DNA of 64,000 nucleotides from Mesorhizobium loti (lineage in GTDB: Bacteria > Pseudomonadota > Alphaproteobacteria > Rhizobiales > Rhizobiaceae). Both the position numbers and the translations under genes were made by a program. Under the pieces are notes generated by a model that saw only the letters and a program-made list of their open reading frames with translations, was not told the origin of the DNA and ran no database searches. Position 1 is the first letter of the stretch; each line of letters starts with the position of its first letter. This document shows, piece by piece, positions 1-9,133 of this stretch. The stretch covers positions 62,001 through 126,000 of the forward strand of contig NZ_QGGH01000009.1 of NCBI RefSeq assembly GCF_003148495.1, read 5' to 3'.

Positions 1-243
1 ACGCTGGAGCGCCAACGATTCTCCCGGCTCGGAAACGAACTGCGCAGGACCCCACCTGCTCGATTGAAGTTCCGATTTTGCGGATCGGGTAACCGGCATT
101 CGGACCAGCGTCCGCCACTATTCTCACAACCAAACGCCGTGTCAACGAGAACAGGTTTTTATCTATAAGAGACTGACTTGCCCTGACCGGTCGCGTTGGT
201 TAGCTTCTGCGCCTACGGCCAGTGGGAGCCGGAAGGGGAGTAT
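1..243. other. Upstream region without a gene
   Basis: No convincing coding frame was seen here. The segment ends in a purine-rich Shine-Dalgarno sequence (AAGGGGAG, 233-240) directly before the ATG at 244. It probably carries the promoter or the intercistronic spacer that leads into the sugar operon. The window begins inside it, so the upstream neighbour is unknown. Confidence 0.4.
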
Positions 244-1302
<1,059 letters not shown>

Positions 1303-1329
1303 TCTCAACCGGACTTCACGAGGACTATC

Positions 1330-1782
1330 ATGCTCAAAGGCATCAACCCGCTGCTCAATGCCGACGTGCTGCAGGCATTGCGGGCAATGGGCCATGGCGA
1401 TGATTTGATCATCGCCGACACCAATTTTCCGTCCGATTCGGTGGCGCGCCAGACCGCGCTCGGCCGCCTGCTGCGCATCGATGCCTCGGCTGCCGAGGTG
1501 GCCAAGGCGGTGCTGTCGCTCTACCCGCTGGACACGTTCGTCGATGACTCCGCCGCGCGCATGGAGATCGTCGGCAAGCCGGACGAGATTCCGGCTGTGC
1601 AGAAGGAAGTGCAGAAGGAAGTCGACAAGGCCGAGGGCAAGTCCTGGCCGATGATAGCTGTCGAGCGCTATGCCTTCTACGAGCGCGCCAAACAGGCCTA
1701 TTGCGTCATCCAGACCGGCGAACGCCGCTTCTACGGCTGCTTCGCCTTCCGCAAGGGCGTCGTGCCGCCGGATGCGGAGTAG
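1330..1782 (+). CDS. RbsD/FucU family sugar mutarotase
   Basis: A 150-residue protein of the RbsD/FucU fold. Members interconvert pyranose, furanose or anomeric forms of ribose, fucose and related sugars. The conserved N-terminal block LKGINPLL...MGHGDDLIIADTNFP carries the family histidine (His in GHGDD). The length fits FucU (about 140-150) better than E. coli RbsD (139). It starts 27 bases after the ABC ATPase gene and ends just before the ribokinase start, so all three are probably cotranscribed. The likely role is to present the imported sugar to the kinase in the right ring form. The exact sugar cannot be read from sequence. Confidence 0.88.
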   Translation: MLKGINPLLNADVLQALRAMGHGDDLIIADTNFPSDSVARQTALGRLLRIDASAAEVAKAVLSLYPLDTFVDDSAARMEIVGKPDEIPAVQKEVQKEVDKAEGKSWPMIAVERYAFYERAKQAYCVIQTGERRFYGCFAFRKGVVPPDAE

Positions 1783-1786
1783 CGGC

Positions 1787-2716
1787 ATGGCTTCGGGCAA
1801 GCCTGTCGTCATCCTGGGTGTGTTCGTCGCCGACACCGCCTACAGGGCGCAGCGGCAACCGCGCATGGGCGAAACCATCCTCGGCACATCCTTCACGCTC
1901 GGTCCGGGCGGCAAAGGCTCGAACCAGGCGGTGGCCGTCGGCAAGCTCGGCGCCGACGTCACCTTCCTCACCCGCCTCGGCGTCGACCCCTTCGCCGACA
2001 TGGCCAGGCAGACCTGGGCGCAGGCGGGCGTCAAGAATGCCGTCATCGACACGCCGGAAAGCTACACCGGTGCGGCCTACATCTTCGTCGAGGAGACCAC
2101 CGGCAACAACGCCATCATCGTCAGCCCCGGTGCCGCCATGCTGATCTCGCCTGCCGATATCGAAGCCAATGCCGCGCTGATCAGCGGTGCCGGCGTTTTC
2201 GTCACGCAGCTCGAACAGCCGATCGAAGCCGCTATGCGGGCGCTGGAGATCGCGCGTGGGGCAGGGGTGACGACGATCCTCAACCCGGCCCCGGCGGCAA
2301 AGCTTCCCGACCGCATCTATACGCTGTGCGACTACCTCACGCCCAACGAGACGGAGACGGAGGAATTGACCGGGATGAAGGTCTCCTCGGTCGACGAGGC
2401 GCGCCTTGCCGCGGACAGTCTGCTGAAAAAGGGCGTCGGCACGGTCATCGTCACGCTGGGTGACAAGGGCGCGCTTTTGCACTCGAAGGAGCGCTCCGAC
2501 CATGTACCTGCCGTCAGTGCGGGCGCCGTGGTCGAAACCACAGGGGCGGGCGATGCCTTCAATGGTGGTCTTGCCGCCGCGTTGTCGCGGGGCGTGGAGC
2601 CGTTGCAAGCCGTGCGCTTTGCTTGTGCCGTCGCCGGCATTTCGGTGACGCGACCAGGGACCGCGCCGTCGATGCCGACGCTGCAGGAGGTCGAGGCGCT
2701 GCTGGCGAGGGGGTGA
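1787..2716 (+). CDS. rbsK: Ribokinase, PfkB family
   Basis: A 309-residue PfkB carbohydrate kinase that phosphorylates ribose or a related sugar with ATP. The N-terminal substrate block GPGGKGSNQAVAVGKLGADV and the C-terminal anion-hole and catalytic motif TTGAGDAFNGG (catalytic Asp) are both intact. The ATG at 1787 lies 4 bases after the mutarotase stop; the frame extends upstream but only over the mutarotase gene. With the upstream ATPase and mutarotase it forms an import, epimerisation and phosphorylation pathway. Ribose is the default substrate for this family, but a CUT1-type transporter is not the usual ribose importer, so another pentose or a riboside is possible. Confidence 0.88.
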   Translation: MASGKPVVILGVFVADTAYRAQRQPRMGETILGTSFTLGPGGKGSNQAVAVGKLGADVTFLTRLGVDPFADMARQTWAQAGVKNAVIDTPESYTGAAYIFVEETTGNNAIIVSPGAAMLISPADIEANAALISGAGVFVTQLEQPIEAAMRALEIARGAGVTTILNPAPAAKLPDRIYTLCDYLTPNETETEELTGMKVSSVDEARLAADSLLKKGVGTVIVTLGDKGALLHSKERSDHVPAVSAGAVVETTGAGDAFNGGLAAALSRGVEPLQAVRFACAVAGISVTRPGTAPSMPTLQEVEALLARG

Positions 2717-2836
2717 GGTTAGGGCAGCGCATGGCAAAATTGTCAAAGAGCGCTTGGTGAGGTCGCGCACCGCCGGCTGGACCAAATTCGGTACGTGCTG
2801 GGTCGCGTTTGGCGCCACGAGAGGCGCGCGGTACCT

Positions 2837-2941
2837 TCCAGCACCGTCGACAAGGACCTTGAAACCCAAGTTGCAAAGCTGAAGGCCGAAGGTTGCGGCA
2901 TCATTCGCCCTGAGAAGCTCTCAGGGGCCAGCCGAGCGGAT
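2837..2941 (+). pseudogene. Serine recombinase (resolvase/invertase) N-terminal remnant
   Basis: About 35 codons read STVDKDLETQVAKLK, then AEGCGIIRPEKLSGASR. This matches the resolvase/invertase N-terminal block that normally follows the catalytic serine (R.ST..Q.L..Q...L...GC......EK.SG). The upstream beta strand with the YxRVS catalytic serine and everything after SGASR are missing, so it is a fragment rather than a gene. It sits between the ribokinase and the secretion operon and marks a past mobile-element event. The match is by recall of the family consensus. Confidence 0.55.
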
Positions 2942-3012
2942 ATATTCAAGTTGGCGTGGGCATCCCCTGGCGATATTGACGGCGTGCCGACGGATTATGC
3001 GGCCCGCAACAT

Positions 3013-4338
3013 CTACCGTTCCGTGAAAGCGCGAGCGAAGGAATCGAGCATCGGCCGTGCGAGATACTCGAAGAAAGTCCGGTCGTCGGTGCTGATGAAC
3101 GCCTCGACCGGCATTCCAGGGTAAAGCTGCTCCGCTATCACGCCGGGCGGTAGGTCGGGGGCAATCTTCAGCTTGGCCCGGAAATAGGGTTCGTGCGTAG
3201 CCTCGTCGATAAGCCGGTCCGCGGAAACCTGTGTCACCGTGGCTGAAATCTCAGGGGTGAGCCGCATGTTCAACGCGGACAATCGCAGTTTTGCCGGCTG
3301 GCCCACACGAACCTGATCGATGTCCTTCGTCCGCAGCCGTGCATCGACGATCAGGCCCGATGCCGTGGGCAGGATCTCCATGATCTTCTGTCCGGGGGCA
3401 ATCACGCTTCCCTTGGAATTATAGGTCGACGACACCACGATGCCCGCGGCCGGCGCCTTGATCGTTGTTCGCCTCAGCACCGCCTCGGCTGCCCGTATCT
3501 GTTCCTCTATGTCGGCCAGGTTGGTACGGACGTCGTCCAGCTTGGTCAGCGCTTCCTCCACGCGTTGCGTGGTCGCACGCTCGGTCTGCGCCTGCGCTTC
3601 GACGATCTGGGTGGCGGTCGCCGCAAGATCCGCCTCCAGCGCGCCGGTCTGCCCGACGAGATCGGCCTCGCTGCGCAAAAGCTGCGAATATTCGCTGCGA
3701 TTGGTGAGGCCCTTGTCCAACAGGCTGGTCTTGATGCCGAGCTCTTTCTTCACGATTTCGGCCTGTTGCTGGATGGCGAGTTTCTGGGCCTGCAATCCCA
3801 CGACCGACTGGCGATGCATGGCAACCCGTTGCGTGAGGATCGATTGTTCCGATCGAAACCGAGCGAGCCTGGCGCTGAATTCCTTCTGCTGTTCTCGAAC
3901 CAGAGTCTCGAAATCGTGCTGGAACGGTGCTGGCGCGGTCCCTGTGATTGGCGCGAGCCGGTCCAATCCGTCGCGTTCCGCCTCCAGCCGCGAGGCGCTC
4001 GCCTTGAGCGCGATCGACTGTCTCGTCAGCCGGTTGAACTCGGCCTGCGCGGCTGTTCGATCGAGCAGGATCAGATCCTGGGCCTGTTGCACGCGATCAC
4101 CTTCATGGACCAGCAACTCCTGGATGATGCCGCCTTCGGGATGCTGAATGAGAATGTTTCCGCCCGCCGCCGAGATCGTGCCTTGCGTGATCACCGCGCC
4201 GGCCAAGGGCGCGCTGACGGCCCAATAGCCGAAGCAGCCCGCCAATAGTGCTATTGCGGCGTAGCCAGTGAAGGCCACCCGCCGGAGGTCGGTGCGTGGT
4301 CGGCCTTCCCAGGCCAAGCTCTGCGCCGACATCCTCAC
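3013..4338 (-). CDS. prsE: Type I secretion membrane fusion protein (HlyD/PrsE family)
   Basis: A 441-residue periplasmic adaptor that links the inner-membrane ABC exporter to a TolC-type outer-membrane channel. One N-terminal transmembrane segment (about residues 24-45, YAAIALLAGCFGYWAV) is followed by a lipoyl-like segment (ILIQHPEGGIIQELLVHEGD), a long helical hairpin rich in Glu, Gln and Arg, and a C-terminal beta domain with PGMPVEAFI. Its start overlaps the ATPase stop by 4 bases, so the two are translationally coupled. It belongs to the PrtE/PrsE branch that exports RTX proteins, here presumably the adjacent GH16 enzyme. The symbol is by family and context. Confidence 0.9.
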   Translation of the reverse strand: MRMSAQSLAWEGRPRTDLRRVAFTGYAAIALLAGCFGYWAVSAPLAGAVITQGTISAAGGNILIQHPEGGIIQELLVHEGDRVQQAQDLILLDRTAAQAEFNRLTRQSIALKASASRLEAERDGLDRLAPITGTAPAPFQHDFETLVREQQKEFSARLARFRSEQSILTQRVAMHRQSVVGLQAQKLAIQQQAEIVKKELGIKTSLLDKGLTNRSEYSQLLRSEADLVGQTGALEADLAATATQIVEAQAQTERATTQRVEEALTKLDDVRTNLADIEEQIRAAEAVLRRTTIKAPAAGIVVSSTYNSKGSVIAPGQKIMEILPTASGLIVDARLRTKDIDQVRVGQPAKLRLSALNMRLTPEISATVTQVSADRLIDEATHEPYFRAKLKIAPDLPPGVIAEQLYPGMPVEAFISTDDRTFFEYLARPMLDSFARAFTER

Positions 4339-6119
4339 GATCCAAAGCAGACGTTATGCGAGGTGCCGCGGATCGTCGTGGCGAACGACCCTGTCACCAC
4401 CGTGTTGCGCTGTGGGGGAAGGCCCTTGCCGGCGGTCGACTGCCGCAACACGTCGCCGCTTGGACCGAAGGCTTCGACCACTCCACCGCGCAGAAGCATC
4501 ACGCGGTCGCAGGCCGCGGCGATCGAAGGGCGGTGCGTTATCACGATTGCCGTAACGCCCGCCGCTTTGGCGGCGGAAAGCACCGCTTCGAGCGCCGCTT
4601 CGCCGCTGCCGTCGAGATGGGTACTGGGCTCGTCCATGACGAGAATGCGCGGATTGCCGTAGAAGGCGCGCGCCAGCCCGATCCGCTGGCGCTCGCCACC
4701 CGACAGCGTCGTGCTGGATAGACCGATGGCGGCCTGGTAGCCGTCGCGCTGCGCCAGGATCAGCTCGTGCGCCTCGGCGCGCCTGGCGGCTTCGACGATC
4801 GCGGGGTCATCGGCATCGGGGTCGAAGCGGGCAACATTCTGCGCGATCGATCCGGGAAAAAGCTCCACTTCTTGCGCGAGGTAGCCGATGTGCTTTCCGA
4901 GCTGGTTTTCGTCCCAGGTCCTGAGGTCGGCACCGTCGATCCTGACCGAGCCACCGGTCGGCTGGAGCGCGCCGACAAGCAATTTCGCCAGCGTGGATTT
5001 GCCGGCGCCGCTCGGGCCGATGATTGCCACCGCCTCGCCGGCGCCGATCACAAAATTCAGCCGCTTGAGGATGGGTTCCGTGCCGAAGGAGGCATTCGGC
5101 GCGATGAAGAAAAGGTCCTGCGCGGTGATCGCGCCGGAGGGGTCCGGCAATGTCAGCTTCCGCGCTTCCGCCGGACGTGCCGCAAGCGCGGTCTCCAGCC
5201 GCTTCCACGAACGCCTGGCGTCGACGATCTGCCGCCAGGATCCGATCAGCTGGTCGAGTGGCTGCAGCGCGCGCGACGACACCAGCGAGGACGCGAAGAT
5301 CATGCCGGCTGTCATCTGCCCCTGCAGCACCAGCCATGCGCCGGCGCCCAGTATTGCCAGCTGCAGCATCATGCGCAGCGCCCGCGACGCCGCGCTGAAG
5401 ATCGCGTTGGCGCTCGATGAACGGTCATGCAGGGTGAGCGCTTCCGCGACGTGCCTGCCCCACACCTCGGCGGCGGCCCGCACCATGCCCATGGCGCGCA
5501 GCGTTTCGGCATTGCGGGCAAAGGCCTGCTCCGCCTGGCTCGCGGCGGCCGAGCGTTCCGCCGACAGGGCATCGTTCCTGCCAATGGCAAGCTGATTGGC
5601 CACGACCAGAAGAAACAAAAGCACCGCGCCGGCGAGCGTCAGCCAGAACAGAACAGGATGGATGAGATAGAGCAGGGCGAGAAAGACAGGAGCAAAGGGC
5701 AGGTCGAACAGCACCGCCACGCCGCGCGACCTGATGAAGGCGCAGACCGAGGCCAGGTCGCGCAGCGGCGACAGGCCGCCGCCGGCATATTTGGTGCCAA
5801 GCGAGACGGCGAATGTCGTCGCCCCCAGTTTCTGATCGACCGTAGCGGCGACGCGCTGCGTGTAAATGGCGCGGACCGCGTCCAGCAAGCCGAGGAAGGC
5901 GAGCGCGACAACCGCCATGGCCGACAAATAAAGCAGCGTCTCGATGCTGGAGGATGGCAGCACGCGATCATACACCTGCAGCAGATAGAGCGGGATCACC
6001 AACAGCAGGATGTTGATCAGCAGCGAGAAGACGCCGATATCGGCAATGGCGCGCATGAACACCGACCGCAGGCCCTGCTGCCTCGTCGCATCCCTCAATG
6101 GCACATGATCCCGCAACAT
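4335..6119 (-). CDS. prsD: Type I secretion ABC exporter, permease-ATPase fusion (PrsD/PrtD)
   Basis: A 594-residue half-transporter. The N-terminal half is an ABC exporter membrane domain of about six helices (residues 20-300). The C-terminal nucleotide-binding domain has Walker A GPSGAGKST, signature LSGGERQRIGLARA and Walker B ILVMDEPSTHLDG. The length and lack of a peptidase domain match PrtD/PrsD exporters of RTX proteins. It starts 12 bases after the GH16 gene stop and overlaps prsE, giving a three-gene leftward operon. In rhizobia PrsDE exports glycanases that trim exopolysaccharide; the neighbouring substrate gene fits that role. Confidence 0.92.
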   Translation of the reverse strand: MLRDHVPLRDATRQQGLRSVFMRAIADIGVFSLLINILLLVIPLYLLQVYDRVLPSSSIETLLYLSAMAVVALAFLGLLDAVRAIYTQRVAATVDQKLGATTFAVSLGTKYAGGGLSPLRDLASVCAFIRSRGVAVLFDLPFAPVFLALLYLIHPVLFWLTLAGAVLLFLLVVANQLAIGRNDALSAERSAAASQAEQAFARNAETLRAMGMVRAAAEVWGRHVAEALTLHDRSSSANAIFSAASRALRMMLQLAILGAGAWLVLQGQMTAGMIFASSLVSSRALQPLDQLIGSWRQIVDARRSWKRLETALAARPAEARKLTLPDPSGAITAQDLFFIAPNASFGTEPILKRLNFVIGAGEAVAIIGPSGAGKSTLAKLLVGALQPTGGSVRIDGADLRTWDENQLGKHIGYLAQEVELFPGSIAQNVARFDPDADDPAIVEAARRAEAHELILAQRDGYQAAIGLSSTTLSGGERQRIGLARAFYGNPRILVMDEPSTHLDGSGEAALEAVLSAAKAAGVTAIVITHRPSIAAACDRVMLLRGGVVEAFGPSGDVLRQSTAGKGLPPQRNTVVTGSFATTIRGTSHNVCFGS

Positions 6120-6131
6120 CGCACTGGTCGC

Positions 6132-7556
6132 CTAGACCGTGTGCTCGCCTGTTATGCTCAGATGGCTCTGCTGCACATCGTCCAGCGTGTAAGCGCGGAT
6201 ATAGTCGATCTTCATTTGTGCCGGCGTCGCCAGATGGTCGGGAGGCGCCCCGGCGAAACCGCCGACCGCGAGATCGACCAGCATATACATCGGGCTATGC
6301 ATATCCGACGGCGTCGCGGCCTCAGCGACCTTGACGCCATCGTAGGTCCAGATCAGCTGATCCGGCGTCCACAGCACGCCGTAGGTGTGGAAGCCATCGG
6401 TGTTCGAAACATTCACCGAGGACGAAATCTTGGTGTGCTGTCCCGTCTCGTTGGTGTGCGCCGTCATCTGCAGCGTGTTCGGTTCCTGGCCGCGCATTTC
6501 GAGCACGTCCAGCTCCGGCGGCCACGAGCCGTCTTCCGGCAGCAGCCAGAAGGCTGGCCATGCTCCGGCCGTTTCGGGCAGGTCGGCGCGCATTTCGAAA
6601 TAGCCATAGGTCTGCGAGAAGGTGTCGTGCGTCGTCAGGATCCCGGAAGTGTATTCGTAATTGTTGATGAGCGGCTTGATGTCGTCCGGGGCCTGCGCCG
6701 CGGTGATGGTGAGAACGCCGTTTGCCACGCTGAACGGGTGGACGGAACTCGTCGGGCCGTAATTGGCGTCGATGTACCATTGCAGCTCGCCGTTCTGGGT
6801 CAGCGTGCTGCCGTTCGGAGCGCCCCACCAGAAGTTGGAATCCCAGGTGCCGCTGTGGCCGTTCCAGAGATTCAGCGTGTTGAAGTAGTCGACGAAGGAC
6901 ACCGTCATGCCCGTTTTGTCGATCGGCAGTTCGAACTGGGCGGGCTGAAACTTGTCGATCGTGGTGTTGTTGAACACCAGAACCTCGCTGGAGCCGAGGT
7001 TGAGCTGCACATTCGCTCCCGCCTGGACCATGTTGGCCTGTACGGCCTCGAACGAGGTGAGGGCGTAGCCATTGAGACGCACGGTGTCCGTCGCGCCGAA
7101 ATCGAAGATCAGGTCGCTTCCGTTGCCCTTCGAGACGATGAAGACGTCGGCACCGTCGCCGCCGATGAGGACATCATTGCCCTTGCCGCCATCCAGCGTC
7201 TGGCTGCCAGCGCCGCCCGTGATGATGTTGTCCAGCGCATTGCCGAACGCGTAGCGGCCATCGCCGGTGACGACGAGGTTTTCGAAATTAGCGGGCAGCT
7301 TGTAGCTCATCCAAGTGTCGATCGTGTCGACACCTGCCCCAGGATCCTCGACCGCCTTGTTGATCGTGGAATAGAGATGATAGTAGTCGTCGCCCGCGCC
7401 ACCGTACATTGTGACATTGACACTGCTGTCTCCCCAGAAAGAGTCGTTGCCGGGCGTGCCGTGCAGTTCCGGTCCGGACCCGGTTGCCGAGAACCAATGG
7501 GTGGAAGCACCGGTGTAGGGAAGAGGGATGCCTTTGGCGTTCGTGATGGTGCTCAT
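6132..7556 (-). CDS. Secreted RTX glycoside hydrolase, GH16 family (ExsH-like)
   Basis: A 474-residue two-domain protein. Residues about 30-150 hold glycine/aspartate RTX calcium-binding repeats (GGAGSQTLDGGKGND, then VLIGGDGADVF). Residues about 230-460 form a GH16 beta-jelly-roll with the catalytic ELDVLE motif (Glu348, Asp350, Glu353) and the flanking GAWPAFWLLP block. No Sec signal peptide is visible, as expected for type I export. It resembles rhizobial ExsH/PlyA-type endoglycanases that cut acidic exopolysaccharide, so a role in processing exopolysaccharide, biofilm or the infection thread is likely. The substrate is not proven. It is the first gene of the operon with the exporter. Confidence 0.87.
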   Translation of the reverse strand: MSTITNAKGIPLPYTGASTHWFSATGSGPELHGTPGNDSFWGDSSVNVTMYGGAGDDYYHLYSTINKAVEDPGAGVDTIDTWMSYKLPANFENLVVTGDGRYAFGNALDNIITGGAGSQTLDGGKGNDVLIGGDGADVFIVSKGNGSDLIFDFGATDTVRLNGYALTSFEAVQANMVQAGANVQLNLGSSEVLVFNNTTIDKFQPAQFELPIDKTGMTVSFVDYFNTLNLWNGHSGTWDSNFWWGAPNGSTLTQNGELQWYIDANYGPTSSVHPFSVANGVLTITAAQAPDDIKPLINNYEYTSGILTTHDTFSQTYGYFEMRADLPETAGAWPAFWLLPEDGSWPPELDVLEMRGQEPNTLQMTAHTNETGQHTKISSSVNVSNTDGFHTYGVLWTPDQLIWTYDGVKVAEAATPSDMHSPMYMLVDLAVGGFAGAPPDHLATPAQMKIDYIRAYTLDDVQQSHLSITGEHTV

Positions 7557-7848
7557 CAGAAATCCTTCCTCGTGGTGCCTGGCCTCTCAAATCATTCGAT
7601 AAGAGTCCCGGATACCGCTTCCCGAGCAACGTTGCAACGAACAATATCGTTCCAGGGAATCGTCACTCGACCCACCATAACATCGACCGTTCTGTAGACA
7701 TACCCTGAATAAGTAGCAAAGAGTCAGCTCCGATGATGATAGTAAGACATGATGACCAGAAAAAATTGATTAAAATTTTGTACATATGCCAAAATTATAG
7801 ACATATTGTCTTGGACGATGCCGAATAATATTAGTTTTCGCTAACACT
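7557..7848. promoter_or_regulatory. AT-rich intergenic region upstream of the GH16 operon
   Basis: About 290 bases without a gene. The part from 7690 to 7840 is clearly richer in A and T than the rest of the window, with runs such as AAAAAATTGATTAAAATTTTG near 7759-7779. It lies upstream of the leftward GH16-secretion operon and of the small rightward gene. It probably contains the operon promoter, and the base composition suggests imported DNA. No specific operator was recognised. Confidence 0.4.
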
Positions 7849-8172
7849 TTGAGACGCACGAGGACGGAGGGCTGCGGGCCCGATTTGGCCGAATTCCGCC
7901 GCATGCTGACGCGCGCCCGCGCTGGGCTGGGCTCCGACATGGCAGCGGGCGATGACGCCTGGCAGGACGTCTCGGTGCGCGCCTCGCTGCTGCCCGACGA
8001 TATGCAGGGCGTGTTCATGATGATCGCGCGTGCGGCGAAGGAAGGTTGGCCATGCCCGAGCGACGCCGCAATCGCCCGCGCCTATGGCTCGCACTCACTG
8101 CGCCGCGCCCGGCGCCTCTTGACCTATATCGAGGAGCAGGGCCTCATCGTCTGCCAGCTCGATGGGACCTGA
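7849..8172 (+). CDS. Small winged-helix-like hypothetical protein, probably truncated
   Basis: A frame of 107 residues, mostly helical. The C-terminal part (PSDAAIARAYGSHSLRRARR, then LLTYIEEQGLIVCQ) looks like a helix-turn-helix or winged-helix segment. After the TGA at 8170-8172 the same frame continues with RRTVTLVELAWATAPGDPNA to a second stop at 8263-8265. Read through, it makes a sensible strand and tail, so the TGA may be a nonsense mutation in a protein of about 138 residues. The start is uncertain: TTG 7849 or ATG 7903, neither with a clear ribosome binding site. The function is unknown. Confidence 0.5.
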   Translation: MRRTRTEGCGPDLAEFRRMLTRARAGLGSDMAAGDDAWQDVSVRASLLPDDMQGVFMMIARAAKEGWPCPSDAAIARAYGSHSLRRARRLLTYIEEQGLIVCQLDGT

Positions 8173-8559
8173 AGGCGCACCGTGACGCTGGTGGAACTCG
8201 CCTGGGCGACGGCGCCTGGTGATCCCAATGCCGGGGAGGTGGAGCAGGGGAGTTTGGCACCGTGAGGGGGTGCAATAAGAAAATGTCCTCAAGCCGTGGT
8301 TATTCCCAAACGGCAAAATGCAGCGCCCAAGTCTGCTTTGTGCCAGTAGCGGGCAGCCTGCGCACCGACTTCCAATGTCTTGTTTGGGGCCGGAAGAGGA
8401 CCGTCCGGTTCTGGCATTGAAGGCAAGGGAGCAGACCTGCCGTCGAGCCTTTGTGGACATTCCGTTTCCGCCAAAGTCACCCGTCAAATTTGTTGCTGCT
8501 TTATTGTCGGCTGTAGGTTTTCGGATTGCTGACAGTGTTCGACACGGAGTCCAGACCAA
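8173..8559. other. Decayed region with no intact gene
   Basis: No intact gene was seen. The first 90 bases are the read-through tail of the preceding small gene. From about 8289 to 8480 the reverse strand encodes a fragment containing ARYWHKADLGAAF, a phrase recalled from short degenerate repeats scattered through rhizobial genomes. A Shine-Dalgarno GGAG at 8546-8549 leads into the GreA-like gene. Confidence 0.35.
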
Positions 8560-9016
8560 TTGCGCGTCGCATTTGCCAAGGAGGAAAGCGCCGGCCCGCG
8601 CTATCTCCGATCGGATCAACCTCGTCACCGAGGCGGGCCTCAAGATGCTGCAGGTTGAATTGGCTCGCGCTCAGCAGGCTCTCGAGGCCGTTAACGTGCT
8701 GGAAGATATCAACGAGAGGCGACGGCAGTCGGCGGTCCCGGTTCGAGATATGCGCTACTATGCCGAGCGCGTCCGTACGGCTCAGCTTATGTCGGTGCCG
8801 ACGTCCAACGAAGTGATCGCCTTCGGTCACACCATTACCTTCGAGCGTGACGATGGCCGCACTCAGACCTTTCGCATCGTCGGTGAGGAAGAGGCCAACC
8901 CGTCTCAGGCTTCCGTATCGCATGGTTCGCCGGTTGCCATCGCGCTGACTGGCAAAACCGTTGGCGACGTTGTCCAGCTGGGGCAGCGCGAACTCGAGAT
9001 CCTGTCCATTTCTTAG
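8560..9016 (+). pseudogene. GreA/GreB-family transcription factor homologue with probable 5' frameshift
   Basis: The frame ending at 9016 encodes a helical block (NLVTEAGLKMLQVELARAQQ...EDINERRRQSA) and a C-terminal GreA/GreB FKBP-like domain (EVIAFGHTITFERDDGRTQT...VGDVVQLGQRELEI). Family members normally begin M-x-AF-x-KE-E. That start exists here as TTG 8560 (LRVAFAKEESAG) behind a good Shine-Dalgarno GGAG, but in the preceding frame. Removing one base near 8592-8600 would join the two. It is either a recent frameshift or a sequencing error. In the downstream frame itself no well-placed start precedes the conserved region. Intact relatives bind RNA polymerase or regulate nucleoside metabolism. 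Confidence 0.6.
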
Positions 9017-9133
9017 TGGAAGATCGGTGTAGAACGCACGATCGAATTGCGGGCGTGTTCTGAGACCTCGTCACGGTCAACCGCCACGTTGGTACACCGT
9101 CAGGTGACGCCCAGTGAGTCGCGCTGCTTGACG

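Noticed and set aside
5427..7697. A 756-codon open frame on the + strand
   Set aside because: It lies opposite the type I exporter and GH16 genes, which have complete family motifs. The translation is rich in Arg, Gln and Asp with no known domain, as expected for an antisense frame in high-GC DNA.
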